DNA from: JAHJQZ01 sp963676075
GTDB taxonomy: Bacteria > Pseudomonadota > Alphaproteobacteria > Rhizobiales > Devosiaceae
Direction: 5' to 3'
Length of the DNA stretch: 64,000 bases
Assembly: GCA_963676075.2 (NCBI GenBank)
Contig: CAXXNZ010000003.1
Span: 190,792-254,791, forward strand
Below the pieces are notes generated by a model. The model had not been told where the DNA came from. It ran no database searches and saw only the letters and a program-made list of their open reading frames with translations. Positions 27,969 through 37,573 of the stretch are shown one piece after another (position 1 is the first letter of the stretch; the number at the start of each line of letters is the position of its first letter). The translations under genes were made by a program, and so were the position numbers.

Positions 27969-28598
27969 TCAGGCCTGCTTCGGTGTGACCCGATAGGTGC
28001 AGCGTCGCCCACCCGCCATCAGGTGTTCCTCGCGCGTCACCTCGGCCTCGGGGCCGATCACCTCGCGAAAGATTTCGAGTTCAGACCGGCAAAAGCCCTG
28101 GCAGGCGCTGGCGGCGGCGCAGATCGGGCAATGGTCCTCTATAAGGCGCAGCGAGCCGTCCTCGAGGCTTTCGGCACGGGCCATATAGCCCTCCGAGGCC
28201 CGTGCGTCGGCGAGGATGGCGAGCTTTTCGGCAAGCGGAGCGTCCTTTGCGCTGGCATAGCGCGCCTTCTGGCGGGTTTCGCGCTCGGCGATCAGCTTGT
28301 CGAGACCACTCTGGCCGAACACCTCACGGATCATTGCGACCAGTTCGGCATTGAGTTCGGCATGCCGGTTGGGAAAACGGCCGTGTCCGGTTTCAGTCAG
28401 AGCAAAGACGCGGCACGGACGGCCCCGTCCACCCTGAACGTCTTCATGGCGCACCAGCCCGGCGTCGGTGAGCGCGCCGAGCACCTTGTGCGCTCCCATG
28501 ACGGTCATCGAGAAGGCGCTGGCGATGTCCTTGGCTGTTTGCGGCCCGCGCGATTTGAGCTGCAGCAGCACGCGGTCATTGGTCGATGCTGGATCCAT
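27969..28598 (-). CDS. SufR-like Fe-S cluster winged-helix regulator
   Basis: A 209-residue regulator. N-terminal HTH: RVLLQLKSRGPQTAKDIASA, MTVMGAHKVLGALTDAGLV, then the wing GGRGRPCRVFALTETG. The C-terminal end holds clustered cysteines in HCPICAAASACQGFCRSEL, followed by EEHLMAGGRRCTYRV. This pattern matches SufR-type repressors, which bind an Fe-S cluster and control cluster assembly genes. No suf operon is in the window, so targets are elsewhere. It is divergent from nothing obvious; upstream DNA to 28690 likely holds its promoter. Confidence 0.85.
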   Translation of the reverse strand: MDPASTNDRVLLQLKSRGPQTAKDIASAFSMTVMGAHKVLGALTDAGLVRHEDVQGGRGRPCRVFALTETGHGRFPNRHAELNAELVAMIREVFGQSGLDKLIAERETRQKARYASAKDAPLAEKLAILADARASEGYMARAESLEDGSLRLIEDHCPICAAASACQGFCRSELEIFREVIGPEAEVTREEHLMAGGRRCTYRVTPKQA

Positions 28599-28687
28599 GG
28601 ATATTTTTTAAACCAACGCGTTGACAAAAGCCAGACTCGATTATATAAACACATTCGTTGAATAAAGATTGGTGGACGAAAGTCCTC

Positions 28688-28726
28688 CAAAAAGGTGGCG
28701 GGGTATCAGGGCCGGTGCCCCGCCAT
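28688..28726 (-). terminator. Hairpin downstream of the pyridoxamine-oxidase-like gene
   Basis: TGGCGGGG (28696-28703) pairs with CCCCGCCA (28718-28725). T runs flank both sides, so it may act in either direction; on the leftward strand it is followed by CCTTTTTGG. Confidence 0.4.
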
Positions 28727-28861
28727 TTTACCCCCATACCTCCCAAGTCGCTTCTGGACCGGCGCGTTCTCCCATACGGAGAGCGCACCGGTCTTGTCGT
28801 GCCCGGCGCCCGGTTTGGCAGCACTGTGGGAACGGGGTTTTCCCAAACTGCTAAAAAAGGT

Positions 28862-29410
28862 TCAGTCGTTGACGAGCCCGGTCGGCAAACCGTCGATCGA
28901 CGTCATGTTCTTTTCGGCGCGATAGCTGGCAAGCCCATCAGGTCCTTTGCTTCTGGCCGATTTGCTCAGGGTCTCGCGTTCGGCAACGAAATCCATCAGC
29001 GGAACCTGATAGCCGCAGGCCGTCTGCACCATCTCGATATCGAGAACCATGATCTGGCGTATGCCCGGATAGTCGGGAAAATGGGCGGTGAGCGCGGCCC
29101 ATTCCGCATCCTTCTTGCTCACGACATGTCCGGTGCCGAACAGCCTCAGGATCTGCGCCATGCGTGTGAACGAGCAGAACATCACCGTCATGCGGCCGTT
29201 CTGCAAGAGATGCGCGGCCGTTTCGTTGCCCGAGCCGGTCAGATCGAGGTAGCAGGCCTGGTTTGGTCCGAGCACACGGAAGGTGTCGCCGCCTTTGGGG
29301 CTGACGTTGACGTGTCCACCCTCAGAAGGTGCACTTGCCACGAAAAAGAGCTTCTGTTCGGAAATGAAGGCGCTCAGCTTGTCGTCGAGCGCCTCGTAAA
29401 ATTTGGCCAT
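28862..29410 (-). CDS. Pyridoxamine 5'-phosphate oxidase family protein
   Basis: A 182-residue split-barrel flavoprotein-like enzyme. Typical elements: FISEQKLFFVASAPSEGGHV near residues 14-33, NVSPKGGDTFRVLG, then ETAAHLLQNGRMTVMFCSF and IMVLDIEMVQTACGYQVPLM. This subgroup is annotated as pyridoxamine phosphate oxidase related and may bind FMN, F420 or haem; it is not the vitamin B6 biosynthetic PdxH. Monocistronic. Confidence 0.88.
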   Translation of the reverse strand: MAKFYEALDDKLSAFISEQKLFFVASAPSEGGHVNVSPKGGDTFRVLGPNQACYLDLTGSGNETAAHLLQNGRMTVMFCSFTRMAQILRLFGTGHVVSKKDAEWAALTAHFPDYPGIRQIMVLDIEMVQTACGYQVPLMDFVAERETLSKSARSKGPDGLASYRAEKNMTSIDGLPTGLVND

Positions 29411-29708
29411 CGAATAGCTATCCTACAACTTCCAGGTGATGTCGACGCGGTCTTGACCAGTCTCAGTTCACGCGAGCCAACCTCAACCCCTGCCATCGGT
29501 GATCGCGTGAACACCGCAGTTTGTCCAGCTCGCCTGCAGGCGCATCTTGCCTCTTGCGACGTCGATGCTGTCGCCCGATCTGAATCGCAAAATCGTGCCA
29601 TACCCCAGCATCCCCAACAATCCTTAACGTCTCCGGAAACGCTGCGTTTTCTGGCGGGCGTAGCTATTTCTCCATCGGCTTCGCGATGGTGCCATCAACC
29701 AACCGGAG

Positions 29709-30587
29709 CTATGCTGCCTCGGCAAGAATCCACTCCCGAAAAGCGGCGATATGGGGTGCATTGCGCCGGGCGTGCGGATAAACGAGATAATAGCCTTGGC
29801 CCTGCGTGCAAACCAGGTCGAAAGGCTGAACCAGCAGCCCCCGTGCCAACTCGTTGGTGAAAAAGGCCGGCGTGAGCATGGCTGCCCCGACGCCGCTGAT
29901 GGCGGCGTGCCCCACAAGCGTTTGCGAGTCGAAGGACAGATCGGCAGCCAGCATGGCCTTGCTCGCCGACAGTCCGGCCGCCCGGAACCAGAAATCCCAC
30001 CACGTATCCTCCGGCTCGAGGCGGTTGATCTGCAACAGATCCGCAGGCTCGCGCACCGTCTCGGCAAGCGACGGCGCCATGAGCACCGTGAAGCTGGCAT
30101 CAAGGATCTTGTGGGCATCGAGCCCCGACCAGTTGCCGCTGCCGTAGCGGATGCCCACGTCGAAGGGCTCCCTGGCGAAATCGGTCAGCTCCTGGTTGAT
30201 GTCGAGCCTGACGGCGATGTCCGGATGATGCATCTGGAATCCACCCAGACGGTGCGCCAGCCAGCCTGAGGCGAACGATTGCATCGAGGTGATGGACAAT
30301 TGTGTCCGGGCCCGTTCACGGCTGGCCGCGACCGCAACGCGCATCATCTCGAAAGCTTCGATAATGCCAGGGGCGAGCCGCCGGCCGGTGTCGGTCAGCG
30401 TGACCTGTCTCGGGAGGCGATGAAACAGCGGGGCGCCGATCCGTTCCTCAAGCAGCTTGATCTGATAGCTGGCCGCCGCCTGGGTCATGCCGAGTTCCTC
30501 GGCGGCGCGGGTGAAATGCAGGTGCCGAGCCGTCGCTTCAAAGACACGCAAAGCCGAAAGAGGAGGGAGCTTGCCAATCATCATCAT
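29709..30587 (-). CDS. LysR-family regulator (GcvA-like)
   Basis: A 292-residue LysR protein. DNA-binding part: PPLSALRVFEATARHLHFTR, AAEELGMTQAAASYQIKLLE. Effector domain about 95-290, with SITSMQSFASGWLAHRL and FDVGIRYGSGNW as in the GcvA/AmpR group. Several ATGs are in a row at the start. It is divergent from a small gene with a DUF1127-like end, repeating the LysR-DUF1127 arrangement at 2508-3703. Confidence 0.92.
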   Translation of the reverse strand: MMMIGKLPPLSALRVFEATARHLHFTRAAEELGMTQAAASYQIKLLEERIGAPLFHRLPRQVTLTDTGRRLAPGIIEAFEMMRVAVAASRERARTQLSITSMQSFASGWLAHRLGGFQMHHPDIAVRLDINQELTDFAREPFDVGIRYGSGNWSGLDAHKILDASFTVLMAPSLAETVREPADLLQINRLEPEDTWWDFWFRAAGLSASKAMLAADLSFDSQTLVGHAAISGVGAAMLTPAFFTNELARGLLVQPFDLVCTQGQGYYLVYPHARRNAPHIAAFREWILAEAA

Positions 30588-30699
30588 AAGTCCAGCTTAT
30601 GCATGATAGGTGAGCTTCAATTGGACGGCAAGCGGTGGAATCGAGAAAAGAGTGCCGAAATATAGCTCTCTGGCGCACATTGAATAAAGGAGAAGGGAA

Positions 30700-30900
30700 A
30701 TGCTCTGGGCAACAAAGCTTCTCTCATTTGTTTGGTTTATCTCTCCGACACCGGTCGAAGCACGCCCGAACCGGCAGAGACGCGCCCGGCAGAAATGCTC
30801 TTTCGCGCTTCACCATCTGTCGCCGCATCTCAAGCGTGATCTCGGCGTGCCGCTGCACGGCGACCCAATCCAGTTTATGGGCGAAACCCGGGATCGATGA
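30700..30900 (+). CDS. DUF1127-like small protein
   Basis: A 66-residue basic protein with HHLSPHLKRDLGVPLHGD near the C terminus, a relaxed version of the DUF1127 Leu-x-Asp-Ile/Leu-Gly signature. The ribosome binding site (AAGGAGAAGGGAA) is strong. A hairpin GGTTGGA...TCCAACC begins 12 bases after the stop. Divergent from a LysR gene, which may regulate it. Confidence 0.6.
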   Translation: MLWATKLLSFVWFISPTPVEARPNRQRRARQKCSFALHHLSPHLKRDLGVPLHGDPIQFMGETRDR

Positions 30901-30975
30901 TCGCGGGCCGGTTGGAACTAAAGCTCCAACCGGGCACCGTCAGTCCGGGCAGGCCGGCGCTGTGGTGATCTCGGC

Positions 30976-31875
30976 CTATTTCACGATCAGCGTGCCGGCG
31001 CCGTATTCGGTGAACAATTCGATCAGCACCGCGTGGGCCGTCTTGCCGTTGAGGATGACGACGCCCTCGACACCGCGTTCGAGCGCCTCGAAACAGGTCT
31101 CGACCTTCGGGATCATGCCGCCGGAAATGACGCCATCCCGGATCAGCGCCTTGGCCTCGGCAACGGTCAGCTCGGGGATGAGGTTCTTGTCCTTGTCGAG
31201 CACGCCCGGCACATCCGTCAGGAACAAAAGGCGCTGCGCTTTCTGCGAGCCGGCGATGGCGCCGGCGAAAGTGTCGGCATTGATGTTGTAGGTATGGCCG
31301 TCGCGGCCCGGCGCCACCGGGGCGATGACCGGGATCATCTCGGAATGCGCCAGTAGGTCGATCAGCGTTCGGTCGACCTCGACCGGCTCGCCGACGAAAC
31401 CGAGATCGAGCACGCGCTCGATGTTGGAATCAGGATCGATCATTTTCTTGTGGGCCTTCTCGGCGAAGACCATGTTGCCGTCCTTGCCGCACAAGCCGAT
31501 GGCCCACTCGCCCTCGGCATTGATCATGGCGACGATTTCCTTGTTGATCGAGCCGGCGAGAACCATCTCGACGATCTCGACTGTCTTGGCGTCGGTAACG
31601 CGCAAGCCGCCCTCGAATCGTGATTCGATCCCCATCTTCTCGAGCATCTGGCCGATCTGCGGTCCGCCGCCATGGACGACGATCGGATTGACCTTGGATT
31701 GTTTCAACAGCGCGATGTCACGGGCAAAGGCCTTGCCGAGCGCCGGATCGCCCATGGCATGGCCGCCGTACTTCACGACAACCGTCTTGCCCTCATAGCG
31801 CTGCATATAGGGCAGTGCCTGGGCCAGAATGGCGGCATCGTAGCTTGGATCATTGTGCGGCGTCTGGTCGGTCAT
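30976..31875 (-). CDS. argB: Acetylglutamate kinase
   Basis: Phosphorylates N-acetylglutamate in arginine biosynthesis. The 299-residue protein shows the amino-acid kinase core: [12 protein letters not shown] near residue 32, [20 protein letters not shown] near 65, [13 protein letters not shown] (substrate site), [15 protein letters not shown] and [13 protein letters not shown] 31875 has GGAG nine bases upstream; the long upstream extension of the frame is not coding. argB near engB, yidC and rnpA is a common order in rhizobia. Confidence 0.97.
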   Translation of the reverse strand: MTDQTPHNDPSYDAAILAQALPYMQRYEGKTVVVKYGGHAMGDPALGKAFARDIALLKQSKVNPIVVHGGGPQIGQMLEKMGIESRFEGGLRVTDAKTVEIVEMVLAGSINKEIVAMINAEGEWAIGLCGKDGNMVFAEKAHKKMIDPDSNIERVLDLGFVGEPVEVDRTLIDLLAHSEMIPVIAPVAPGRDGHTYNINADTFAGAIAGSQKAQRLLFLTDVPGVLDKDKNLIPELTVAEAKALIRDGVISGGMIPKVETCFEALERGVEGVVILNGKTAHAVLIELFTEYGAGTLIVK

Positions 31876-32053
31876 CTTCGCTCCTCGGGCAGGACCTGGT
31901 TCCGCCGAAGCGAAACGGCGTTGCTTCCATACCGGGAAAGCCGCCGTTTGTCTGCCCCCGGTCTTGGGCGCATCGCCCGCACCGCATGCGGCAAAACCTC
32001 GGTGAACCTTTTGCCAGGCCGGCGCGTCTTCCGACCAATACGGAGACACGACG

Positions 32054-32164
32054 ATGATGAATCGCAACCTTTTTCCCGTCCTGATGGCCTCGAGCACCAG
32101 TTTTGTACTGATCGCCGCTTCGGCCTTGGTGCTTGTCGGGTTGCAGGCAAGCATTGGCGCCTGA
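32054..32164 (+). CDS. Small 36-residue membrane protein
   Basis: Too short for most gene callers. It begins [16 protein letters not shown] and has one hydrophobic helix ([15 protein letters not shown]). GGAGA lies eight to ten bases before the start codon. Composition and ribosome binding site support expression; function unknown. Confidence 0.5.
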   Translation: MMNRNLFPVLMASSTSFVLIAASALVLVGLQASIGA

Positions 32165-32261
32165 CGAGAATTCGCCTGTCAGCCATGCACCGTAAGCCAT
32201 TGTCCGAGGCGATTTCTGCCGGCTAGGATGGGGAATCGTATTCAACCCGGCACATGTACCG

Positions 32262-32981
32262 ATGAAACTGACAATCCTGCAGGTCGGCGAGACCCCAGCG
32301 GCCTTGCGCGACGAACGTCCGCGCTTTCAGCCGTTTTTCGAAACCATGTTCGACAGCACCGGACATGATTTCACCTACGAGCAGGTGCTGATCATTGATG
32401 GCGAGCCTTTTCCCGATCCCGGCGCGATCGAAGGCGCTGTGGTGACCGGCTCGTTCTACGGGGTCTATGACGACGTCGCATGGATGGAACCGCTGCGTGC
32501 CTTCATCCGCGATGCCTACGCTCGAAAGACGCCGATGCTCGGCGTGTGTTTTGGCCATCAGATCATGGCCGATGCGCTTGGCGGCGAGGTCCGGAAGTCG
32601 GAAAAAGGCTGGGGTATCGGCCGTCACGTCTACGAGCGAAGCGCAAAGAACGACCTGCTGGCCAGCCTTCCGGGCGAGGTGGCTCTCGCCGCCAGCCACC
32701 AGGATCAGGTGATCACGCCGCCCGGCGAGGCGGAGGTCTTCCTCAGTTCAGATTTCACGCCCAATGCCGGGCTGGTCTATGCCAATGGTGCCGCCATCTC
32801 GATGCAGCCGCACCCGGAGTTCGACGTCGGGTTCTCCAAGGCCTTGGTGGAGCTCAGGCGCAACAATCCCTTGTCCGACACGATCGTCGAAGAGCGCTTG
32901 TCCACGCTGGACAAGCCCGTCGACAACACCAAGGTTGCAACGATGCTCGGCCAGTTTCTGCTGGCAGCGAAAAAGATTTGA
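32262..32981 (+). CDS. Class I glutamine amidotransferase-like protein
   Basis: A 239-residue single-domain GATase1 protein. The nucleophile elbow is MLGVCFGHQIMADAL (Cys near residue 95), and the catalytic His/Glu are in MQPHPEFDVG. VVTGSFYGVYDD supplies the oxyanion region. Stand-alone members resemble the glutaminase half of GMP synthase or cleave gamma-glutamyl compounds; the acceptor is unknown. It lies next to a GFA-family gene in the same direction, 30 bases away. Confidence 0.9.
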   Translation: MKLTILQVGETPAALRDERPRFQPFFETMFDSTGHDFTYEQVLIIDGEPFPDPGAIEGAVVTGSFYGVYDDVAWMEPLRAFIRDAYARKTPMLGVCFGHQIMADALGGEVRKSEKGWGIGRHVYERSAKNDLLASLPGEVALAASHQDQVITPPGEAEVFLSSDFTPNAGLVYANGAAISMQPHPEFDVGFSKALVELRRNNPLSDTIVEERLSTLDKPVDNTKVATMLGQFLLAAKKI

Positions 32982-33011
32982 GAAGGTGGTGCGCAGTGAA
33001 AGGAGATACGC

Positions 33012-33419
33012 GTGGCTGACAAGGTAACGGGGTCATGTCTGTGCGGGACTGTCCGCTTCGAGATCAATGGCGATTTCGATGGCTTTTTCCTCTGCCATTG
33101 CAGCCGTTGCCGCAAGGACACCGGCTCCGCCCATGCCGCGAACCTGTTCTCGGCGGCGGCGCGTCTCACCTGGCTATCCGGTGAAGACAATGTGCAGCAT
33201 TTCGATTTGCCCGGCACACGCCATGGCAAGGCGTTCTGCGCCACCTGCAGTTCGGCGCTGCCACGTCACCTGTCGAACGGAACAAGCATCATTGTGCCTG
33301 CAGGCAGTCTCGACACGCCGATCGACATGCGTCCAAACGCCCATATTTGTTATGCCGATCGCGCGGAATGGGACGATGAGCTTGGCGAGGTCACGCACAT
33401 CGACGGCTTGCCCGGATAG
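33012..33419 (+). CDS. GFA/CENP-V family zinc protein
   Basis: A 135-residue protein with the GFA zinc fold: SCLCGTVRFEI, then FLCHCSRCRKDTGSAHAAN, and AFCATCSSALP. The cysteine pattern (CxC, CxxC, CxxC) is complete. Relatives were named glutathione-dependent formaldehyde-activating, but the function of most is unproven. The start is GTG at 33012 with AAAGGAG upstream. Confidence 0.9.
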   Translation: MADKVTGSCLCGTVRFEINGDFDGFFLCHCSRCRKDTGSAHAANLFSAAARLTWLSGEDNVQHFDLPGTRHGKAFCATCSSALPRHLSNGTSIIVPAGSLDTPIDMRPNAHICYADRAEWDDELGEVTHIDGLPG

Positions 33420-33426
33420 CCAAGGA

Positions 33427-34068
33427 TCAGACCAGCAGCGCCGCAATCTCGGCTCTGAGCTCGGCGATGCCGGTGCCCTTTTCCGACGAGGTCGCCATCA
33501 ATATCGGATGCGCCGCCGGGCGCTTGGCGATCGCTGCCCGTGTCTTGGCGATAACCTTGTCCACGTCAGCCGCCAGCGGCTTGTCGCATTTGGTCAGAAC
33601 GATCTGGTAGCTCACCGCCGCCTTGTCGAGCTCGTTCATCAAGGAAAGGTCATTGGCCTTTGGCCCGTGCCGTCCATCGACCAGCACGTAGACGCGCCGG
33701 AGATTGGGCCGTCCGGTCAGATAGGCATGGATCAGCCGCGTCCATGCCATGACCTTGGGCTTGGGCGCTTCGGCAAAGCCGTAGCCGGGCATGTCGACGA
33801 TGGTCAGCGGCTGATATTCCGAGACAAAGATGTTGAGTTCCTGGGTCCGCCCCGGCGTGTTCGAGGTGCGAGCCAGCGTCGTCCGTCCGGTCAGGGCATT
33901 GATCAGCGATGACTTGCCGACATTGGAGCGCCCGGCAAAGGCGATCTCGATGCCTTCGGCCGGTGGCAGATCGTCGATCCGCACACAGCCCTTGACGAAG
34001 GCGAAGGGCCGGGCAAACAGCAATCGCCCAGCTTCGATGTTTTCAGCGCTTGGCTCGTTTGTGCTCAT
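33427..34068 (-). CDS. engB: Ribosome biogenesis GTPase EngB/YihA
   Basis: Essential GTPase for large-subunit assembly. The 213-residue protein has G1 [16 protein letters not shown] near residue 43, G2 with [10 protein letters not shown]3 [10 protein letters not shown] and G4 VLTKCDKP; the C-terminal [10 protein letters not shown] is G5. ATG 34068 is chosen because it gives the usual length; the longer frame adds 19 unlike residues. It is co-directional with the acetyltransferase gene upstream (10-base gap). Confidence 0.96.
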   Translation of the reverse strand: MSTNEPSAENIEAGRLLFARPFAFVKGCVRIDDLPPAEGIEIAFAGRSNVGKSSLINALTGRTTLARTSNTPGRTQELNIFVSEYQPLTIVDMPGYGFAEAPKPKVMAWTRLIHAYLTGRPNLRRVYVLVDGRHGPKANDLSLMNELDKAAVSYQIVLTKCDKPLAADVDKVIAKTRAAIAKRPAAHPILMATSSEKGTGIAELRAEIAALLV

Positions 34069-34078
34069 GATCACCGGC

Positions 34079-34717
34079 TTAGGCCGCCGCTCGCAGCGCC
34101 GCAAGATCGTTTCCGCGAATGGCATCGAGATTGCGCGTCAGTTTTTCCGCGTCCCAGTCCCACCAGGCGATCTGTTCGAGGGCTGCGACAGTGTCATCGT
34201 CAAAGCGCTGGCGAATGACGCGTGCCGGGTTGCCGGCGACGACCGCATAGGCCGGAACGTCAGAGGAAACGATCGAAAAGGCTCCGATAATGGCACCATT
34301 GCCGATGGTGACGCCGGGCATGATGCGGGCCTCGCGCCCGATCCAGACATCATTGCCGATCACCGTGTCGCCGCGGCTCTGGCGCTGGAAAACAGACATA
34401 TCCACGCCCTTTTCCCAACCATTGCCGAAGATCGAGAAGGGATAGGTCGAAAATCCATCCATCAGATGATTGGCGCCATTCATGATGAACCGCGCGTCTT
34501 TGGCAATGGCGACGAACTTGCCGATGACCAGGCGATCGTCGTGGAAATCGAAATGATAGAGCACGTTGTGCTCCTGAAAGCGCTCGGCGCCATCCGGATC
34601 GTCATAATAGGAATAGTCGCCGACCACGATGTTCTCGCGGGTGACGATTTGCTTGAGAAAGGCGATTTGCGGAAAACCGGCCATCGGATGCCGGGTCGAA
34701 GGTGAGGGTCCGTGCAT
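34079..34717 (-). CDS. CatB/Vat-type hexapeptide O-acetyltransferase
   Basis: A 212-residue left-handed beta-helix acetyltransferase of the xenobiotic group. Key parts: [34 protein letters not shown] (catalytic His in NH), [19 protein letters not shown] and [18 protein letters not shown] lies upstream of ATG 34717. Its place between yidC and engB is an insertion relative to the usual order. Substrate unknown; resistance to streptogramins or chloramphenicol should not be assumed. Confidence 0.9.
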   Translation of the reverse strand: MHGPSPSTRHPMAGFPQIAFLKQIVTRENIVVGDYSYYDDPDGAERFQEHNVLYHFDFHDDRLVIGKFVAIAKDARFIMNGANHLMDGFSTYPFSIFGNGWEKGVDMSVFQRQSRGDTVIGNDVWIGREARIMPGVTIGNGAIIGAFSIVSSDVPAYAVVAGNPARVIRQRFDDDTVAALEQIAWWDWDAEKLTRNLDAIRGNDLAALRAAA

Positions 34718-34880
34718 GAACACGCTCCATGATCTGAATAAAAAGGAAGGCTCTGGCGTGCGCGCCGGTTTCATCGAAACGAGAAAGCGACGGGTGACCG
34801 TGATCCCCGTCGGCGCGTCAGGCTGAAATGCGATCCCTTAGCTGATCATGTCGAACTGACCCTCCGGATAGGCAAAAAGC

Positions 34881-34909
34881 TTTGGCCGCCGGCACTGCCG
34901 GCGGCCAAA
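34881..34909 (-). terminator. Terminator after yidC
   Basis: A 13-bp perfect stem with a 3-base loop, two bases after the yidC stop. Read leftward it is followed by GCTTTTTGCC. Confidence 0.85.
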
Positions 34910-34911
34910 CC

Positions 34912-36774
34912 TTATTTGCTCTCAGCTTTCTTCTTGAGCCCGAGGCTCTGAAGGATATTGCCGATGAGATCCACCTCGGCGCCATTGCGCTTCATGATGA
35001 ACCACTGCTGGACGATCGACAGGAAGTTGTTCCAGGTCCAGTAGATCACCAGGCCCGCCGGGAAGGTGCCGAGCATGAAGGTGAACATGATCGGCATCAG
35101 GTTGAAGATCATCGCCTGGCTCGGATCGGGTGGCGGCGGATTGAGCTTCATCTGCACCCACATGGTGATGCCCATCAGCACCGGCCAGAAACCGAGATGC
35201 AGGAAGTGGCCGATGATCGGCACCACAGTCGGGTCATAGGGAATGAGCCCGAACAGGGTGAAGATATTGGTCGGGTCGGGCGCCGCCATGTCGAGGATCC
35301 AGCCGATGAACGGCGCGTGCCGCATCTCGAGCGAGATGAAGATGACGGTATAGAGCGAGAAGAACACCGGGATCTGCAGCAGAACCGGCCAGCACCCGGC
35401 GATCGGGTTGATCTTTTCCCTGGCATAAAGCTCCATCATCGCTTTCTGCTGGGCCTGCTTGTCGTCCTTGTACTGCTCCTGGATGGCCTTCAGCTCCGGC
35501 TGGACGACGCGCATCTTGGCCATTGAGGCGTAAGAACGATTGGCCAGCGGGAAAAACACCGCCTTGACGATGACGGTCAGGGCCATGACGGCGAAACCGA
35601 AATTGCCGATGAAGCTGTTGAGCCAACGCAGAAGCACGAAGAGCGGATAGGTCAGGAAGTGGAACCAGCCCCAGTCGATCAGCAGATCGAGCCGGTCGAA
35701 ACCGTACTGCTTGTCATATTCGGAGATGACCGATTCCACCTTGGCACCGGCAAAGACATAGGACTTTGCAGTGCCAGAAGCGCCCGGCGCCACGGTTACC
35801 GCGTTGGAGCCGACGAAGCTCGTCTGGAACTCGTCGAACCCTTGCGTGTCACGCCAGGAGAACAGCGCATTGACCTGTTCGCCCGGGTTGGCGATGACGG
35901 TCGTTGCCCAGTACTTGTCGGTAATGCCAAGCCAGCCCGAGGTGTTGTCGAACCGCAGCTGCTTGTCGTTCTTGAGGTCGGTGTATTTTTTCGAGATGTA
36001 GTTGTTCGACCCCAAAACGCCGACAGGCCCCTCGTGCTGGATGAAGAAATTCTGCACATGCGGGATGCCGTGGCGTGCGACGCGGGCATAGGGGAAAAGC
36101 GACACTGCGGCGCCGGTGTTGTTCTCGACGTCCTGGGTGACGGTGAACAGATAGTCCTGATCGACGTTGAAAGTCCGCTTGAAGACGAGCCCGGCGCCAT
36201 TGTCCCAGGTCAGCGTGACCGGCTTGTCGGCCGAGAGGGTCGCGTTGTCGCCCGAAACCGACCACTCGGTCGTCGTCGTCGGCACCTTGATGTCGGAGCC
36301 GGCGGCCGCAACCCAGCCCTGCTCGGCGAAATAGGCATCAGGGCCGCCCGCCGGTGACAGCAGCGTGATAATCGGCGAAGTCGGATCAACGGTTTCGTGA
36401 TAACCCTTGAGCTTCAGATCGTCGATGCGTCCGCCGATCAGATTGATCGAGCCTTCGAGGTCTGCCGTTTCGATGGCGACACGGGGGGTGGCGTCGATTG
36501 CCGCTTCGCGGGTGTCGTACTGGCCGGCCACTGCTGCCGCACCCGGCACCGATGCGGCCGTGCCGGCTGACGTTGCAGCGTCCGCCGAGGTTGTGCTCGG
36601 GGTTGCCAAAGAGGCGGCGTCACTGGCCTGTTTCGCCATTTGCTGCTGGGCGGCCTGGAGTTCGGCCTGCCTTTGCGCCTGCTCCAGTTGCGGGCCGGCG
36701 ACGAAATATTGCCAGCCGAACAGGATCGCCATTGCGAGCACCGCGGCAATAATGACGTTACGATTGTCTTGCAT
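34912..36774 (-). CDS. yidC: Membrane protein insertase YidC
   Basis: Inserts and folds inner-membrane proteins, with or without SecYEG. The 620-residue protein has an N-terminal signal anchor (NVIIAAVLAMAILFGWQYFV), an Ala/Gln-rich linker, a large periplasmic beta domain (about 90-370), and the conserved C-terminal five-helix region starting DWGWFHFLTYPLFVLLRWL. The hydrophilic-groove arginine is in FPLANRSYASMAKM, and the coiled cytoplasmic loop follows. It overlaps rnpA by 17 bases, forming the rpmH-rnpA-yidC operon. Confidence 0.98.
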   Translation of the reverse strand: MQDNRNVIIAAVLAMAILFGWQYFVAGPQLEQAQRQAELQAAQQQMAKQASDAASLATPSTTSADAATSAGTAASVPGAAAVAGQYDTREAAIDATPRVAIETADLEGSINLIGGRIDDLKLKGYHETVDPTSPIITLLSPAGGPDAYFAEQGWVAAAGSDIKVPTTTTEWSVSGDNATLSADKPVTLTWDNGAGLVFKRTFNVDQDYLFTVTQDVENNTGAAVSLFPYARVARHGIPHVQNFFIQHEGPVGVLGSNNYISKKYTDLKNDKQLRFDNTSGWLGITDKYWATTVIANPGEQVNALFSWRDTQGFDEFQTSFVGSNAVTVAPGASGTAKSYVFAGAKVESVISEYDKQYGFDRLDLLIDWGWFHFLTYPLFVLLRWLNSFIGNFGFAVMALTVIVKAVFFPLANRSYASMAKMRVVQPELKAIQEQYKDDKQAQQKAMMELYAREKINPIAGCWPVLLQIPVFFSLYTVIFISLEMRHAPFIGWILDMAAPDPTNIFTLFGLIPYDPTVVPIIGHFLHLGFWPVLMGITMWVQMKLNPPPPDPSQAMIFNLMPIMFTFMLGTFPAGLVIYWTWNNFLSIVQQWFIMKRNGAEVDLIGNILQSLGLKKKAESK

Positions 36775-37147
36775 TGGCGTCAGTGTCCCGGCGATTTTGT
36801 GGGTTGGTGGCGTGAACGCGCGCGATCAGGCCCGTGAGAGTTGTGACCAGCGCCTCGAATGACGTCGAGAGAATCTCGCGCCTTCCGATAAGCACGTAGT
36901 CATGTTGGGGGTGAAAGGCACCGGCGCAAGCCCCGACCGCTGCGCGCAAACGTCGCTTGATCCGGTTGCGTTGGGGAGCATTGCCTGCCTTCTTTGTCAC
37001 GGTAAACCCGACCCCGATGTCTGGGTCGTCTGTCCTGACGGCCTGAAGGGCGAGCCCGTGCCGGCTTGCGCGTTTGCCGCGAGCCGCTGCCAGAAACTCG
37101 GCGCGCGTTCTAAGCCCGCGCAAACGGCCGGTCGACCGGCCGGTCAT
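36758..37147 (-). CDS. rnpA: Ribonuclease P protein component
   Basis: Protein subunit of RNase P, which matures the 5' ends of tRNAs. The 129-residue protein has the RNR motif in NAPQRNRIKRRLRAAV, preceded by GVGFTVTKKAG. ATG 37147 lies five bases after the rpmH stop, giving the standard length. It overlaps the yidC start. Confidence 0.96.
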   Translation of the reverse strand: MTGRSTGRLRGLRTRAEFLAAARGKRASRHGLALQAVRTDDPDIGVGFTVTKKAGNAPQRNRIKRRLRAAVGACAGAFHPQHDYVLIGRREILSTSFEALVTTLTGLIARVHATNPQNRRDTDANARQS

Positions 37148-37152
37148 CAGGC

Positions 37153-37287
37153 TCAGGCGGACAGACGCTTGCGGCCGCGAGCGCGGCGGGCGCTCAGGAC
37201 CTTGCGGCCATTGCGGGTGGCCATACGGGCACGAAAACCATGGCGGCGCTTGCGGACCAGGCGGCTCGGCTGAAAAGTACGCTTCAT
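37153..37287 (-). CDS. rpmH: Ribosomal protein L34
   Basis: 44 residues, strongly basic: [36 protein letters not shown]. Complete and typical. First gene of the rpmH-rnpA-yidC operon; the promoter must lie in the 37288-37500 gap. Confidence 0.98.
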   Translation of the reverse strand: MKRTFQPSRLVRKRRHGFRARMATRNGRKVLSARRARGRKRLSA

Positions 37288-37573
37288 TGGACCAAACCGC
37301 GCCGTGCACGGTTCCTTCTGTTTCGATCTGCGCGAGATGGGTCGAGGCAGCCGGACGGTGGCCCCACCGGCCGCTCGCAAAGTTGGCCGGCTTATATGAA
37401 AACAAAGCCATGAAGTCAACGCGAACCCGGCGCAAAACCGCTGCACCTGCCAACTGAGATCACGCGCTTGGCCTGGCGGTTTCAATCCGGGTCACGTCGC
37501 GGTGAGGTGGTGGCGACAAGCGGGCCGCAAGACTCTAGGTATCATCAGGTCCGCAGCCACGGGGTTGCCGACA

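Noticed and set aside
34079..34717. Chloramphenicol or streptogramin resistance gene
   Set aside because: The hexapeptide acetyltransferase family is broad and the gene lies in core DNA; resistance cannot be inferred from the motif alone.
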